DNA of 64,000 nucleotides, taken from contig NC_081408.1 in NCBI RefSeq assembly GCF_030272615.1, positions 770,437,336-770,501,335 on the forward strand, written 5' to 3'. Within the stretch, counting starts at the first letter, position 1. The number at the start of each line of letters is the position of its first letter. This stretch comes from Cryptomeria japonica (Eukaryota; Streptophyta; Pinopsida; Cupressales; Cupressaceae). The notes beneath the pieces were generated by a model. It was given only the letters and a program-made list of their open reading frames with translations. It was not told where the DNA came from and ran no database searches. Shown piece by piece: positions 54,640-64,000 of this stretch. The position numbers and the translations under genes were made by a program.

Positions 54640-55752
54640 TGTCAGACATTGAGTCAGTAGGAGAAAATAGTCTAAGAATGGTGACCAATGCAGAGTTATC
54701 CAAGAAGGTAGAAGATCAAGAGGAAGAGAATAAACTCCTCAGGGTAAGATTATAACAATTAAAGAGCAAACTAGACAAAGTTGAAGACAAGACTGAGAAA
54801 GTGACAATCAAGGCCAATGAAGGGATGGGTAAGGAAGTAGTAGAAGAGGATAGCACACCTCAACCGGATCCTATTCTACCTGAAGAACCTTTCCTTAGAG
54901 CCATCAAAGTCTTAGGAGGAAAATCCTTAGAAGGAGTACCAATTTTTTGTGGAAAAATGGAACCAGAAGTAGTCATGGAATGGATTGAAGGATTGGCAAG
55001 TCACTTTGAATGTGATGGGATCAGTGAGGCACAAAAGGTGGATGTAGGCAAATCTAGTTTGAGAGGAGAAGCCTTGACTTGGTGGAAATTCATCCAAGAG
55101 TAGAGGAAAAAGGAGGGTAAGAACCCAATAGCCACTTGGAAAGGAATGCCAGCCAAGGTGAAAGAAGCATATATCCCTAAAGATTATGAAATATAATTGC
55201 AAAAGAGGAGACAAACTTGAGACAAAGAGACTTAGATGTGAGCAGCTACACTGAGGAATTTCAAAAGTTGTGTCTGAGATCCAAGGTGGTGGAAGATGAA
55301 AGAATCAAGGTAGCTAGATACTTGAATGGCTTGAGATGGAATATTCAAGAAGAGTTGAGTTTGTTATGTCCTAGTATCATTCATAAGTGCTATCAGTTGG
55401 CACTCAAGGTGGAAGAGAAGAGCAAAAAGAAACAAGAACAAAGCAACAGGGGTAGAGTAGGGGAAGAGATGGCAAAGGTCAAAGAGGTAGCTTTGGTGGA
55501 AGAAGTGTAGGCCAAATATCCTAAGGGGAATCCAAGTTGGTAGAGAAAAGTAGGGATTCCAATAGCAAGAGAAGATATAGAGGAAGGGGGTCTAGCAACT
55601 CTAGTAGAGGGAGGTCTAGTGGATCAGGAAGAGGGTCCTATTTCACCACAATGAAGTGCTACAACTTCCATCAACTTGGACACTCGACGTATAGATGTCC
55701 TGAGAAGTCTTCTTCATCCCAAGGAGGTGAGAGGAGAGTAAATTATGCTTAA
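54640..55752 (+). pseudogene. CHR Gag
   Basis: Gag begins near 54640 (MSDIESVGENSLRM-like) and includes FLRAIKVLGGKSLEGVPIFC, EWIEGLASHFECDG, VGKSSLRGEALTWWKF, a stop, then RQRDLDVSSYTEEFQKLCLR and the zinc knuckle CYNFHQLGHSTYRC (about 55657), where the second Cys is Phe. Stops lie at 55101, 55508 and 55750. Confidence 0.85.
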
Positions 55753-56356
55753 GAAGATGCAGCAAACGTGAGGCATTAGAAGTAAATTTAGATTCAGAGG
55801 TTGGAGAGAATCTTATGGTAAGAAGAGTCTTGATTAAAGAACCGGTTAAGGAACAACCTAGCCAAAGGAGATCCTTGTTTAGGATAAAATGCAAGATTAT
55901 AGGAAAGGTATGTAAAGTGGCGGTGGATTCAGGGTCCACATATAACATACTGTTATAGGAAAGGTATGTAAAGTGGCGGTGGATTCAGGGTCCACATATA
56001 ACATAGTGTCAAAGGAAGCAGTGAGTAAGCTCAACCTAAGAAGAATACCACATAGTGATCCTTATAGGGTTACTTGGCTCAACAAGGGGCAACATTTTCT
56101 TGTGAATGAAAAAAATTGGGTGGAGTTCACTATAGGAGGCTACAAGGACAAAATATTGTGTGACATCTTGCTAATGGATGCTTTCCACCTACTCCTAGGT
56201 AGGCCATGGCAGTTTGACAAAAAAGCAATAGACCATTGGGAGAAGAATGCCTATACTTTTCAAAAGGATGGAATCACCTATAAAATTCAATCCATAGGAG
56301 ACCAAGAAGAGGGCAGATCAAAGGGTCCCAATGTGCTGCTAGTTGGTGAGAAATAG
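55753..56356 (+). pseudogene. CHR protease with duplicated active-site segment
   Basis: The protease motif VDSGSTYNI (catalytic D) occurs twice because 55897-55952 is repeated at 55953-56008. The 56-bp period shifts frame by two. Downstream the reading FHLLLGRPWQFDKKA is the usual second half of a gypsy protease. Confidence 0.85.
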
Positions 56357-56386
56357 TTTATTAACACACTCAAGGAAGGAGAAGGA

Positions 56387-57049
56387 GTGGGGTTTGCAAT
56401 TGTTGTAAAACCAAAAGAAGAAAGCAAGGAGAAGAAAGTATGCATTCCCAATGAAGTGCAACAAGTCCTAAATCAGTTTAAGGACATTATTAGTGCTAGA
56501 ACACTAGCAACCTTGCCTCCTCAATGTGCCATAAGTCACCAAATTGACTTCATACCCAGAGCTTCATTGCCCAATAAGGTAGCCTATAAAATGACATCAG
56601 ATCAGAACAAGGAGGTATCTAAGCAAATATAAGAACTCTTAGAAAATGGTCTAATAAGGAAGAGAATCAACCCATGTGTAGTACCCACTATTTTGGCCCC
56701 AAATAAGGGAGGTACTTGGAGACTTTGCACTGATTCCAGAGCCATAAATTGGATTACAATAAGGTATAAATTTCCCATTCCAAGGATTGAAGATTTGATG
56801 GATTGTTTAGGAGGTGCTGAATACTTCACCAAGATAGACCTCAAGAGTGGTTATGACCAAATTAGAATCAAGGAGGGTGATGAATGGAAGATAGCCTTCA
56901 AGACCACAGAAGGACTTTATGAATGGCTTGTTATGCCATTTGGACTCACAAATGCTGCCAACACATTCATGACAGTCATGAATGAAGTACTCAAAGACTA
57001 TATTGGTAGATTTGTTGTTGTTTATTTAGATGATATCTTGATTTTTTAG
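56387..57049 (+). pseudogene. CHR reverse transcriptase
   Basis: Reads [80 protein letters not shown] and [11 protein letters not shown] (the catalytic Asp pair). A stop lies at 56630-56632 and a one-base T insertion after DDILIF (about 57044) shifts frame. Confidence 0.93.
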
Positions 57050-57776
57050 CAAGTTTAAAGATGAAAATCTTGAGCATATAGAGATTGTATTGAGGAAACT
57101 ATGTGATGAGCAACTAACCATCAATTTGGAGAAATGTGAGTTTATGAAACAAGAATTGATATATCTTGGGTTTGTAATCTCAAGAGGTGATTTGAAGATG
57201 GATACCTCTAAAGTGGAAGCCATAATCAGTTGGCCTATACCTAAGATAGCAAGTGAAATAAGAATTTTTCATGGCTTGGCACAATTCTATAGGAAGTTCA
57301 TCAAAGGATTCAGTGAGATATGTGCACCCATGCTTGATAAAATCAAAGGAGGCATGAAAACCAAGTTTCAATGGACAAAAGAAGCACAAAGAGGATTTGA
57401 TCTCTTGATGACAAAGGTGGCTACTCAACTGGTACTAATTCTTCCAAGCTTTGACAAGCTCTTCACCATTGAATGTGATTCGAGCAACATAGCGGTTGGA
57501 GCAGTTTTAAGCCAAGACAATAGACCGGTTGCATTTTTCATTGAGAAGCTCAATGATGCAAAGAAAAGGTATTCCTCTTATGATTTGGAGTTGTATGCAC
57601 TTGTTCAATCTCTTAGGAAATGGAGGCATTATTTTCTGCCTAAAGAATTTGTGGTTTATATTGATAACCAAGCTCTTAGCTTTCTCAATTCACAAGAAAA
57701 GTTGAATCATAGGCATATTAAATGGGTAGAGTATTTGCAGTCATATACCTTTACCATTAAACACAAGAAGGGGTAA
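57050..57776 (+). pseudogene. CHR RT thumb and RNase H
   Basis: Reads TINLEKCEFMKQELIYLGFV, FHGLAQFYRKFIKGFSEICA, then RNase H with FTIECDSSNIAVGAVLSQ, KRYSSYDLELYALVQSLRKW and VYIDNQALSFL. It ends at a stop after HKKG at about 57775. Confidence 0.92.
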
Positions 57777-58823
57777 TTTAATAAAGTAGTTGATGCATTA
57801 AGTAGAAGGTTGCTAACAATGCAAGAGGTGCAACTCAAGAGCATTGGAGTAGATAGTTTCAAGGGTTTATATCAAGATGATGAAGACTTTGTTGCTGCCT
57901 ACAAGGTTTGTCAAGAGTTTAGAAACCATTTTCATAGTGAATATGCAGATTGCACCTTACAAGATGGTCTTTTGTTTAAGGGAGGATAGCTATGTGTACC
58001 TAAAGGATCTATGAGAGAAAATTTGATGCAAGAGAAGCATAATGGATGCCTAAGTGGACATTTTTTATTGAACAAGACTTTGAAACTTGTCCAGAGATTC
58101 TACTATTGGCCTAAGATGCCAAGAGATATCAAGAAATATGTGGAATAATGTGTGGTTTTCCAAAGAGCTAAAGGTACCTCTTCCAATGCTGGTCTTTATC
58201 AGCCTTTACCTATTCCGAACTGGCCATGGGAGTGTGTAAGTATGGATTTTGTTGTTGGTTTGCCTAAAACCAAATCAGGTTTTGATAGCATCTATGTGGT
58301 GGTAGATAGGTTTAGCAAGATGGCCCATTTTATTCTATGTAAGGTCACTCATGATGATAGTCACATTTCTCATTTGTTTTTCAAAAAAGTTATTAGAATT
58401 CATGGTTTACCTATCAACATTGTATCAGATAGAGATGCAAAGTTTATTGGTCATTTTTGGAAGACTTTATGGCAGAGATTGGGTAATAACTTGTCTTTCA
58501 TTTCAACCTATCATCCCCAAACGGATGGCCAAATAGAGGTGGTCAATAGAATACCTAGAAACCTTCTTAGATATTTGACAAAGGAGTATGGACAAGCTTG
58601 GGATCAGATCATCCATCAAGCTGAGTTTTCCTATAATGACAGTGTGAATAGGTCGACTAGTAAAAGCCCTTTTGAGATTGTGTATGGCCTTCATCCTAGA
58701 GGTGTTTTAGAGCTCAGAGATGTTGGAAATATGGGACAAAAAAGTGGACATGCTATGGACATGGATCAATCCATGCAAGAGATTCATGAGCAGGTTAGGA
58801 CAACACTACTAGACACCTCTTAA
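57777..58823 (+). pseudogene. CHR integrase
   Basis: Zinc-finger part HNGCLSGHFLLNKTLKLVQR (about 58037), then a stop at 58146 before CVVFQRAKG. The core has CVSMDFVVGLPKTKSGFDS (D), NIVSDRDAKFIGHFW (D) and TDGQIEVVNR (E). It ends at a stop after LLDTS (58823). Confidence 0.92.
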
Positions 58824-59321
58824 AGAATCAAAGAAAAAGTAGATGAGAAAAGAAAAGATATACAATTTTCTATTGGGGACTTGGTCATGGTACACTTGAA
58901 TAAAGCAAGACTTTAGAAAGGTGTCCCTAGTAAACTTCAAATGAGGAGGATTAGTCGTTGTAAAATCTTGACAAAGTATGGCAACAATGCTTACAAACTA
59001 GACCTACCCGGAGATATGGCTTTATCTCCCATCTTCAATGTTGTAGATTTGGTGCAGTATAAGGGCACACTTCTAGAGGAAGGAAGTAGAGTCTCAAAGG
59101 TATCTCAAGCACTTTCAGACCTGCCCTTAACACTTGCACCCATGCCATAAGCTGAAAAGGTGTTAGAATCTAGAATTCTCAACAAAACAAGACAAACCGT
59201 CTATATGGAGCACTTGATCAAATGGAAGCACCTTCCAGCATATGAGGCTACTTGGGTACCTGAGGTAGACTTTTATAATCTTGGAGTTCCCCTTTCTTTG
59301 TTGCCTAAAGGAGTCACTTGA
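58824..59321 (+). pseudogene. CHR integrase C-terminus and chromodomain
   Basis: GDLVMVHLNKARL, then a stop and CKILTKYGNNAYKLDLPGDM. The chromodomain reads ILNKTRQTVYMEHLIKWKHL followed by PAYEATWVPEVDF (about 59165-59275). Chromodomains of this type direct integration to heterochromatin. Stops occur at 58915 and at about 59148. Confidence 0.88.
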
Positions 59322-59343
59322 CTTCTTTCTCATTGGGGGAGTA

Positions 59344-60919
59344 TGGTGCAGGAGCACCTAGTTTTGAGTGCATTTTCTAGATTTTGGTGTGTTATTCTTT
59401 AGTTTGGTTTAGGTTTGTGAATAATGGACTAATCATAGGTCCACATGTGTGTTGGATATGATTTGAAGGATGAATGTCAACTAGATAATGTATTTACTCA
59501 AATTTGGCTTATGAGCCCTTGTAAGCCTAAAATGGTATAAACTTGCATTTTGGTGTAAAATGTTTTGTAACACCTTATTTGGAATTCAGACATGTAATTT
59601 TAGTGTTTTAAAGTCATTATAGGAGGTTTAGGAGGAGTAGCAATGCATGGAATGTAAAAATGCACATTTTGGCAAAAGTTGTCATTGTTGCTCGACAACA
59701 TTTTGCAACTTTTGAGCAAATTTTTTGCATCTTTGAGCACATCGGTGGTTAGGAAATCGATGAATAGTTGGTTAGGATTAGTATGTCATATAAAATTCCC
59801 TGAGAAGGAATTTAAATAGGTTGGCAAAAGCCTTGAGCATGTTTGAATACATTGTGAAGAGATTTTCCAAATTTTACCTTGCATTTTTCTTAAATCTTGA
59901 GCAGCAGTCCGTACTTAATGGATTGATTTCACTAGTGTTATTTCATGATTGCTTTGTATATGTCATTGTAGTGCTCAAAAGGTATTTGTAATAGTTTCTA
60001 GTGCAGGTTTGAAGTGTGTATTTGATTTTACATTGCTCTCGGCCTGAGAAAGGGTTTAAGAGCCCAATTATGGTTCCAGCTTGAAATCCCTTGAGTTTTA
60101 CTCAATAACCCTTGGGGATAAAGCCATGGAACCCTTGTATAGTGTAAATAAGTTTTTTTTTGGACAGGAAGTCATGGGAAGGCTATATGACATCATTTCC
60201 TAGGCGAGCTCAGTCATAGCCCAATAAGGAAAATGATTGAAAAGTTACATATATGCTTGTAGGGATGATCAATTATGAAGATTCCAAGTGTTTGGAATGA
60301 GTGAGAAAGGTGTGGAAGAGACTATGTGGAAGTTTGGATGTGTGATAGTCTAGAGAAGATAATGAACCCTTTGAAGAAGACCACAAAGTCTCAAAACCCT
60401 TCATAAATGCCATTTTTGGGTTATGTACTTGTACGGACAGACTTGAATTTCTCACCTAATGGATCTAAAAGTTCATCCAAAAGGGTATATGGATCATAAA
60501 AGAGTTTTCCAGGTTCTTTGAGTTATTTTTGAGCAATTCCCCCAAAACCAGTTAGGTAGGGCTAATTGGGGCTCTAGGGCTACTAGGCTTAGAAAATAGG
60601 AGAAAGAGGGAGCGATGAATAAATGAAGGAAAGACAATTTTAAAACTAGTTGATTGGCATGGAAATACATTAATAAAACCTACTACAACCACTACAAGTA
60701 TATGTTAGAATATTGCATAGATTTGAGGTTGGATTTACCCTTGTGAATCTCAACCATGCCTGAGCAACTATTGAGCATTATTTGATAGGGAGAACTCCTA
60801 GAGAGTTTGAGTGTTTTGGTTTTCTACAAAACTAGTGCAGAGTACAAGGATCCCACTAACATATCACTCAACTTCCTATTGAGAAAGGTGAAACTCTCTT
60901 TAAGAACCCCTCCACATCA
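59344..60919 (+). repeat. 3' LTR of CHR
   Basis: 1576 bp, TGGTGCAGGAGCACC...CCCCTCCACATCA, preceded by GGGGGAGTA and followed by the CCTTC duplication. Confidence 0.92.
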
Positions 60920-60924
60920 CCTTC

Positions 60925-61660
60925 TCACACTCCTTCTAATGCTACTAGCAACAATTTGGATGCCAAGTCAAAAATACATAAAGCTACACAACCACAATAA
61001 TCTAAAGATGACCATGTCCACTTCAAAAGACATGCTCCAATAAAGAAAAAAATGACACAAAAAAGTACTGAATACCAAAGGCTGCAAAGGCCCACTAAAG
61101 CAAAAGCAAGAACAATGTGGATCCCAAAGCAAAAAGAAGCAGTTCATCCAAAAGAAAAATCCCCAATGGCATTCAAAGTTTCTAATCCATTAGTTAAACA
61201 TTCTCCCCCTCCATCTCCTAAGTCTATTTTGGGTCCCTATGTCCCAAAGCTACCTATCATAACTCCTCCATCCCTTCCACATACTACATCCATCTCTCCT
61301 CGACTCATACCATGTCCCCCACAACATGTGCCAATGTTGATCTTGACAACATCTCCCCATCACAATCACTTTCCCTCATTCCATTTGAACACTTGCCACT
61401 ACCATATCCTTTACACCACATGTATTCCCTATCAAAACTATCTAATCTAAGCCTTCGTATAATTCACTCATTCCTAATAAAGTTGTACCAACATCCAATG
61501 ATCACTCCAAATGGGCTCCTACTACCTTGATATGAAACTTAATGCTTGAGTCCTCCATCCATCTCCCTTATCACCTATCCTCCAAATCCATTTACCCCAG
61601 TCCATCTCAATCTATAAATTTTGTCCCAAAGAAAAAGAAAGAAGAAGAAGAAGAAGAAGA
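60925..61660 (+). pseudogene. TAT-E C/T-rich ORF remnant, right part
   Basis: Continues the interrupted region: a lysine-rich stretch (KEAVHPKEKSPMAFKVSNPL) and then SILGPYVPKLPIITPPSLPH (about 61220), homologous to TAT-B 1000-1200. CCAATGTTGATCTT at 61329 matches TAT-B 1261. It ends in a (GAA)n microsatellite (61632-61666). Confidence 0.5.
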
Positions 61661-61666
61661 AGAAAA

Positions 61667-61760
61667 AGTAAAGAGAAAAATCCGTCCAATGGTGAAAATT
61701 TGGAAAATAGTCACCTTGGACAAGTACTATGATGAAAACCTGGCAAATATGCATCATGCA
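61667..61760 (+). other. Structured 3' block of TAT-E
   Basis: AAAGTAAAGAGAAAAATCCG leads to loop 1, GGTGA (61691-61695) with TCACC (61711-61715), and loop 2, ATGATG (61729-61734) with CATCAT (61752-61757), joined by TTGGACAAGTACT. Same layout as TAT-B and TAT-1. Confidence 0.65.
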
Positions 61761-62950
61761 TAATTCCCCTCATCCTTTTTATCTCCGCACTTGGGGGCAG
61801 GTTCTTTTGGATTTCTATCCATCACCTTCGCCATCTCCATTTACCTACCTTACCCATCATATCCAATCCATTTCACTTCCTTCATCCTCCTTTGGATCTT
61901 GATAAAATGAAAGGCCACTATGTATACATTCTTTGGACACCTCTTGGCCTCCATTTCCCTATTACACTTTTCCTCCAATCACTTGTCTACCCATTCATCC
62001 TTCCTCCATTCCATGTAATCCTTTCACATACCTTCATAGTCTATATCCATCCATCACCCTATCTTCCATCTACTTCCCTCAACTTCCTATCCCTCTGTCA
62101 ATCATGTTATCATATCTATCCATCCTCCAATCCTTATCCTAGTTCCTCCATCTCTTCATCCATAACTTGCTCCATCCACCTATCCTTATCTCCTAGTTTC
62201 TCCATCCCTTCATCCATATCTGGTTCTCCTAATCCTCATCTACCTCCATCCCTTTGTCCCTCATCCTTTCATCTCCTAGCCACATCCATAATTCTTGCAT
62301 CTCCAAATATTTTTCATCATGTCCTCCATCCTTTCATCCCTCCTCTCATATCATTCCACAGCCTTTTGCATCCCTTTCCATTCGTATCTAGGCCTAGGCT
62401 ACTCCCACACAATCTAATGCCTTCCATCCAATCAATCCACCTTCTCCTCGCAATCCACCATCACATGCTAATCTTATCAATTTTCCTCAGTTATGCAAGG
62501 TCAAATGCCAATAAAATCATCCAATCACATCCTTGGTCTTGTTCCTAGCCTTGCTGCAAGCCTTTATCATAATCTAATCATCATCATTAGGATGCATCAT
62601 TCACAATCCTTGTACTGTTTTATGATATATCATTCCCACATCAACAACACCCCATCGATCATCAATCTCTCATGACTTTTCATCTTGACCGGGGAAAAAT
62701 AATGCCTATCCCTGGGTCTTCCTCCATCATCCATGGCTCTTGTACATCTTGTAAATAGTGTCTTGTACATAGTGTCAGTCATGAGTCTCTTTCTAGGTTG
62801 TCTGTATATAGGTGTCCTTAGGTCTCATCCTTTGCATAGGTTGTGCCCTTAAAGATCACATCCTATCAGTTGGTTCTTTAACAAACATCTTTGAGCATCT
62901 TTGTCATCATAATCATATTAGGTACGTTTTATAATCCAATCATCAATCTA
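61761..62950 (+). other. TAT-E 3' region, C/T-rich, no gene
   Basis: CCATCC/CCTCC-rich sequence. Readings such as the 218-codon stretch 61892-62548 are Pro/Ser/His-rich with no domain, and I regard them as composition artefacts or remains of the pseudo-ORF. No PMD gene trace and no polypurine tract seen. Confidence 0.4.
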
Positions 62951-64000
62951 CATAGGATGTATCCTTCCTTAAGTCAAACATCATCAAATCCTCATCCAAT
63001 CAGTTATCCTTTCGGAAAATATATTTGAGGAACTTGTGTTGGCCTTGGTTCCTTTTGGCCTTTGTTTATCTTTTCAAAGCTCCTTGGGTCCTATTTCCTC
63101 TTGTTCACCATGATCCTTTATGTGTGCAGGAAAAGTGGTGCGATGAAATGAAGAATACAAATTTAGGACTAGTCCACACACCAATGAGACTCTTGGTGAA
63201 AGTTATGGAGTTATATGGAATAACTCAACTTCCCAAGGGATGTTCTATTGTTCTCTATCTCACAAGACCCCTCAAGCCAATGCCTTTGCTCTCAAATCAC
63301 TGAGCAAAGTGACTTAGGGATGACAATCATGAGAATGAGGGATACTTGATCAATCTAACATGAATGCAATCCTAAATGTGAATGCTATTAATAAGTATGA
63401 ATTAAACTAGCATGTATATGATGATAAGATGCAAGGATTAGTAAAAGAACTATCCTAACATGATATACTAGCTAAATAAGATTATTATGATAATAGAAAT
63501 ACTTCTAAAATATGTATTAGATTATTTTTATTTCAAAGAGAGACTAAATTCTTAGTAAAATGCCTATAAGTGTGATACTAAAGACTTTTTTTTTGAATGA
63601 TAGAAGAAGGGCTCTATTTATAGGAAAAATAGGGAAATGGATGGTTGATATTGGATTATCTTATTAAGGGCTAGGATTGAAAGTTAATCAATCCATGTTT
63701 ACAATTCTCACCAATGAAATGGTGACAATTGTCAACAAGAGACTGCTTGAGAGGAGATGTAAGAAATATTAAATGCTTGAGAGGACATGAAGGTTACCTT
63801 AGGAGGTAAGGTTAAGGTTAGGTCAGGGTTATCCACTGGATAAAGCTTTTACCCAAAGGATAAACTCTTGTGCAAGGGTTAAAGAAATAACCAAGGGTAA
63901 AGCCATGAAAGCTTGATGAGACCCTTGGGTTAGATGAGGGTTGAGTTAGAGAGAAAGTCTCTAATCATGCAAGAGGGTTGAGCTAACCATTAATGGTTTG
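62951..64000. other. Unresolved region at the right edge
   Basis: The composition changes here to AT-rich, non-repetitive sequence. A 92-codon reading (63025-63303, QEKWCDEMKNTNLGLVHTPM) with an acceptor-like TTTATGTGTGCAG before GAAAAG (about 63117-63129) may be a gene remnant or chance. TCTATTTATAGGAAAAATAG near 63612 is TATA-like and could lie in another LTR. No assignment. Confidence 0.25.

Larger units (their letters stand above)
53039..60919 (+). mobile_element. CHR: chromodomain Ty3/gypsy (chromovirus-type) retrotransposon
   Basis: The element is 7,881 bp with TG...CA LTRs (53039-54596 and 59344-60919), an initiator-Met-type primer site, Gag, protease, RT, RNase H, integrase and a C-terminal chromodomain, with the polypurine tract CATTGGGGGAGTA before the 3' LTR. 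The gypsy domain order and the chromodomain place it among plant chromoviruses. Many stops, a one-base insertion in RT and a 56-bp duplication in the protease make it inactive. Confidence 0.93.
47421..62950 (+). mobile_element. TAT-E: Tat-like element with two-array leader and C/T-rich ORF, split by CHR
   Basis: The primer site (48443) matches TAT-1 at 17 of 18 positions. The leader has array 1, a block similar to the TAT-1 leader, and array 2. A C/T-rich ORF remnant with the same G-patch and SILGPY modules as TAT-B follows, interrupted by CHR, then the structured block. No RT or integrase is seen, so it is probably non-autonomous. The 5' edge and the 3' LTR are not resolved. Confidence 0.6.

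Noticed and set aside
61892-62548. 218-codon plus-strand ORF rich in Ser, Pro and His
   Set aside because: The C/T-rich composition lacks stop codons, so long frames arise by chance. No domain or conserved start is visible.

Overview
This window is plant nuclear DNA made almost wholly of nested LTR retrotransposons. I see no host gene. The fully tiled, AT-rich retroelement sequence, the leaders and LTRs of 1.5 kb or more, and the depth of nesting suggest a large-genome seed plant, probably a gymnosperm. That assignment is inference and I cannot name the species.

Layout. (1) 1-4499: 3' part of a Tat-like Ty3/gypsy relative (TAT-B), with a C/T-rich remnant of a proline-rich ORF, a structured 3' block, a polypurine tract and a 3' LTR. 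(2) COP-A, an old minus-strand Ty1/copia element, is the host of most later insertions. Its pieces lie at 4500-4749, 20733-about 22055 and 31134-32812. (3) 4755-20727: TAT-1, a young and nearly intact Tat-lineage Ty3/gypsy element, sits in the COP-A integrase with a perfect 5-bp target duplication. It carries gag-pol with two RNase H domains on the plus strand and a spliced plant-mobile-domain (PMD) gene on the minus strand. (4) 22907-30620: COP-H, a minus-strand copia element, lies inside an unclassified insertion in the COP-A gag. (5) 32813-about 47420: TAT-C, with a 1-kb LTR, a leader array of about 14 hairpins and a long ORF I do not recognise. COP-D (35068-42983, plus-strand copia) is inserted in its hairpin array. 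(6) About 47421-62950: TAT-E, a relative of TAT-1 and TAT-B with a leader containing two 21-bp-pitch arrays and a C/T-rich ORF. A chromodomain-type Ty3/gypsy element (CHR, 53039-60919) is inserted in that ORF. (7) About 62950-64000 is unresolved.

How the parts work together. TAT-1 has convergent transcription units. The sense leader and the leader intron of the antisense PMD gene both carry the same CGCGTCTGTG motif at 19-21-bp pitch. The related TAT-E leader has arrays in the same two leader positions and at the same pitch, but with different motifs. TAT-C has a hairpin version. Downstream of pol, or of the pseudo-ORF, TAT-1, TAT-B and TAT-E share a block of tandem stem-loops whose closing pairs change in a compensatory way. 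These motif arrays, the antisense PMD gene and the stem-loop block are the strongest candidates for an undescribed system.

Relative age, read by eye from LTR pairs: TAT-1 is youngest (3 substitutions seen over about 618 aligned bases), COP-H is intermediate, CHR and COP-D are older, and COP-A is oldest. Most premature stops whose original codon can be guessed are TAG at probable CAG sites, as expected from deamination of methylated CHG sites.
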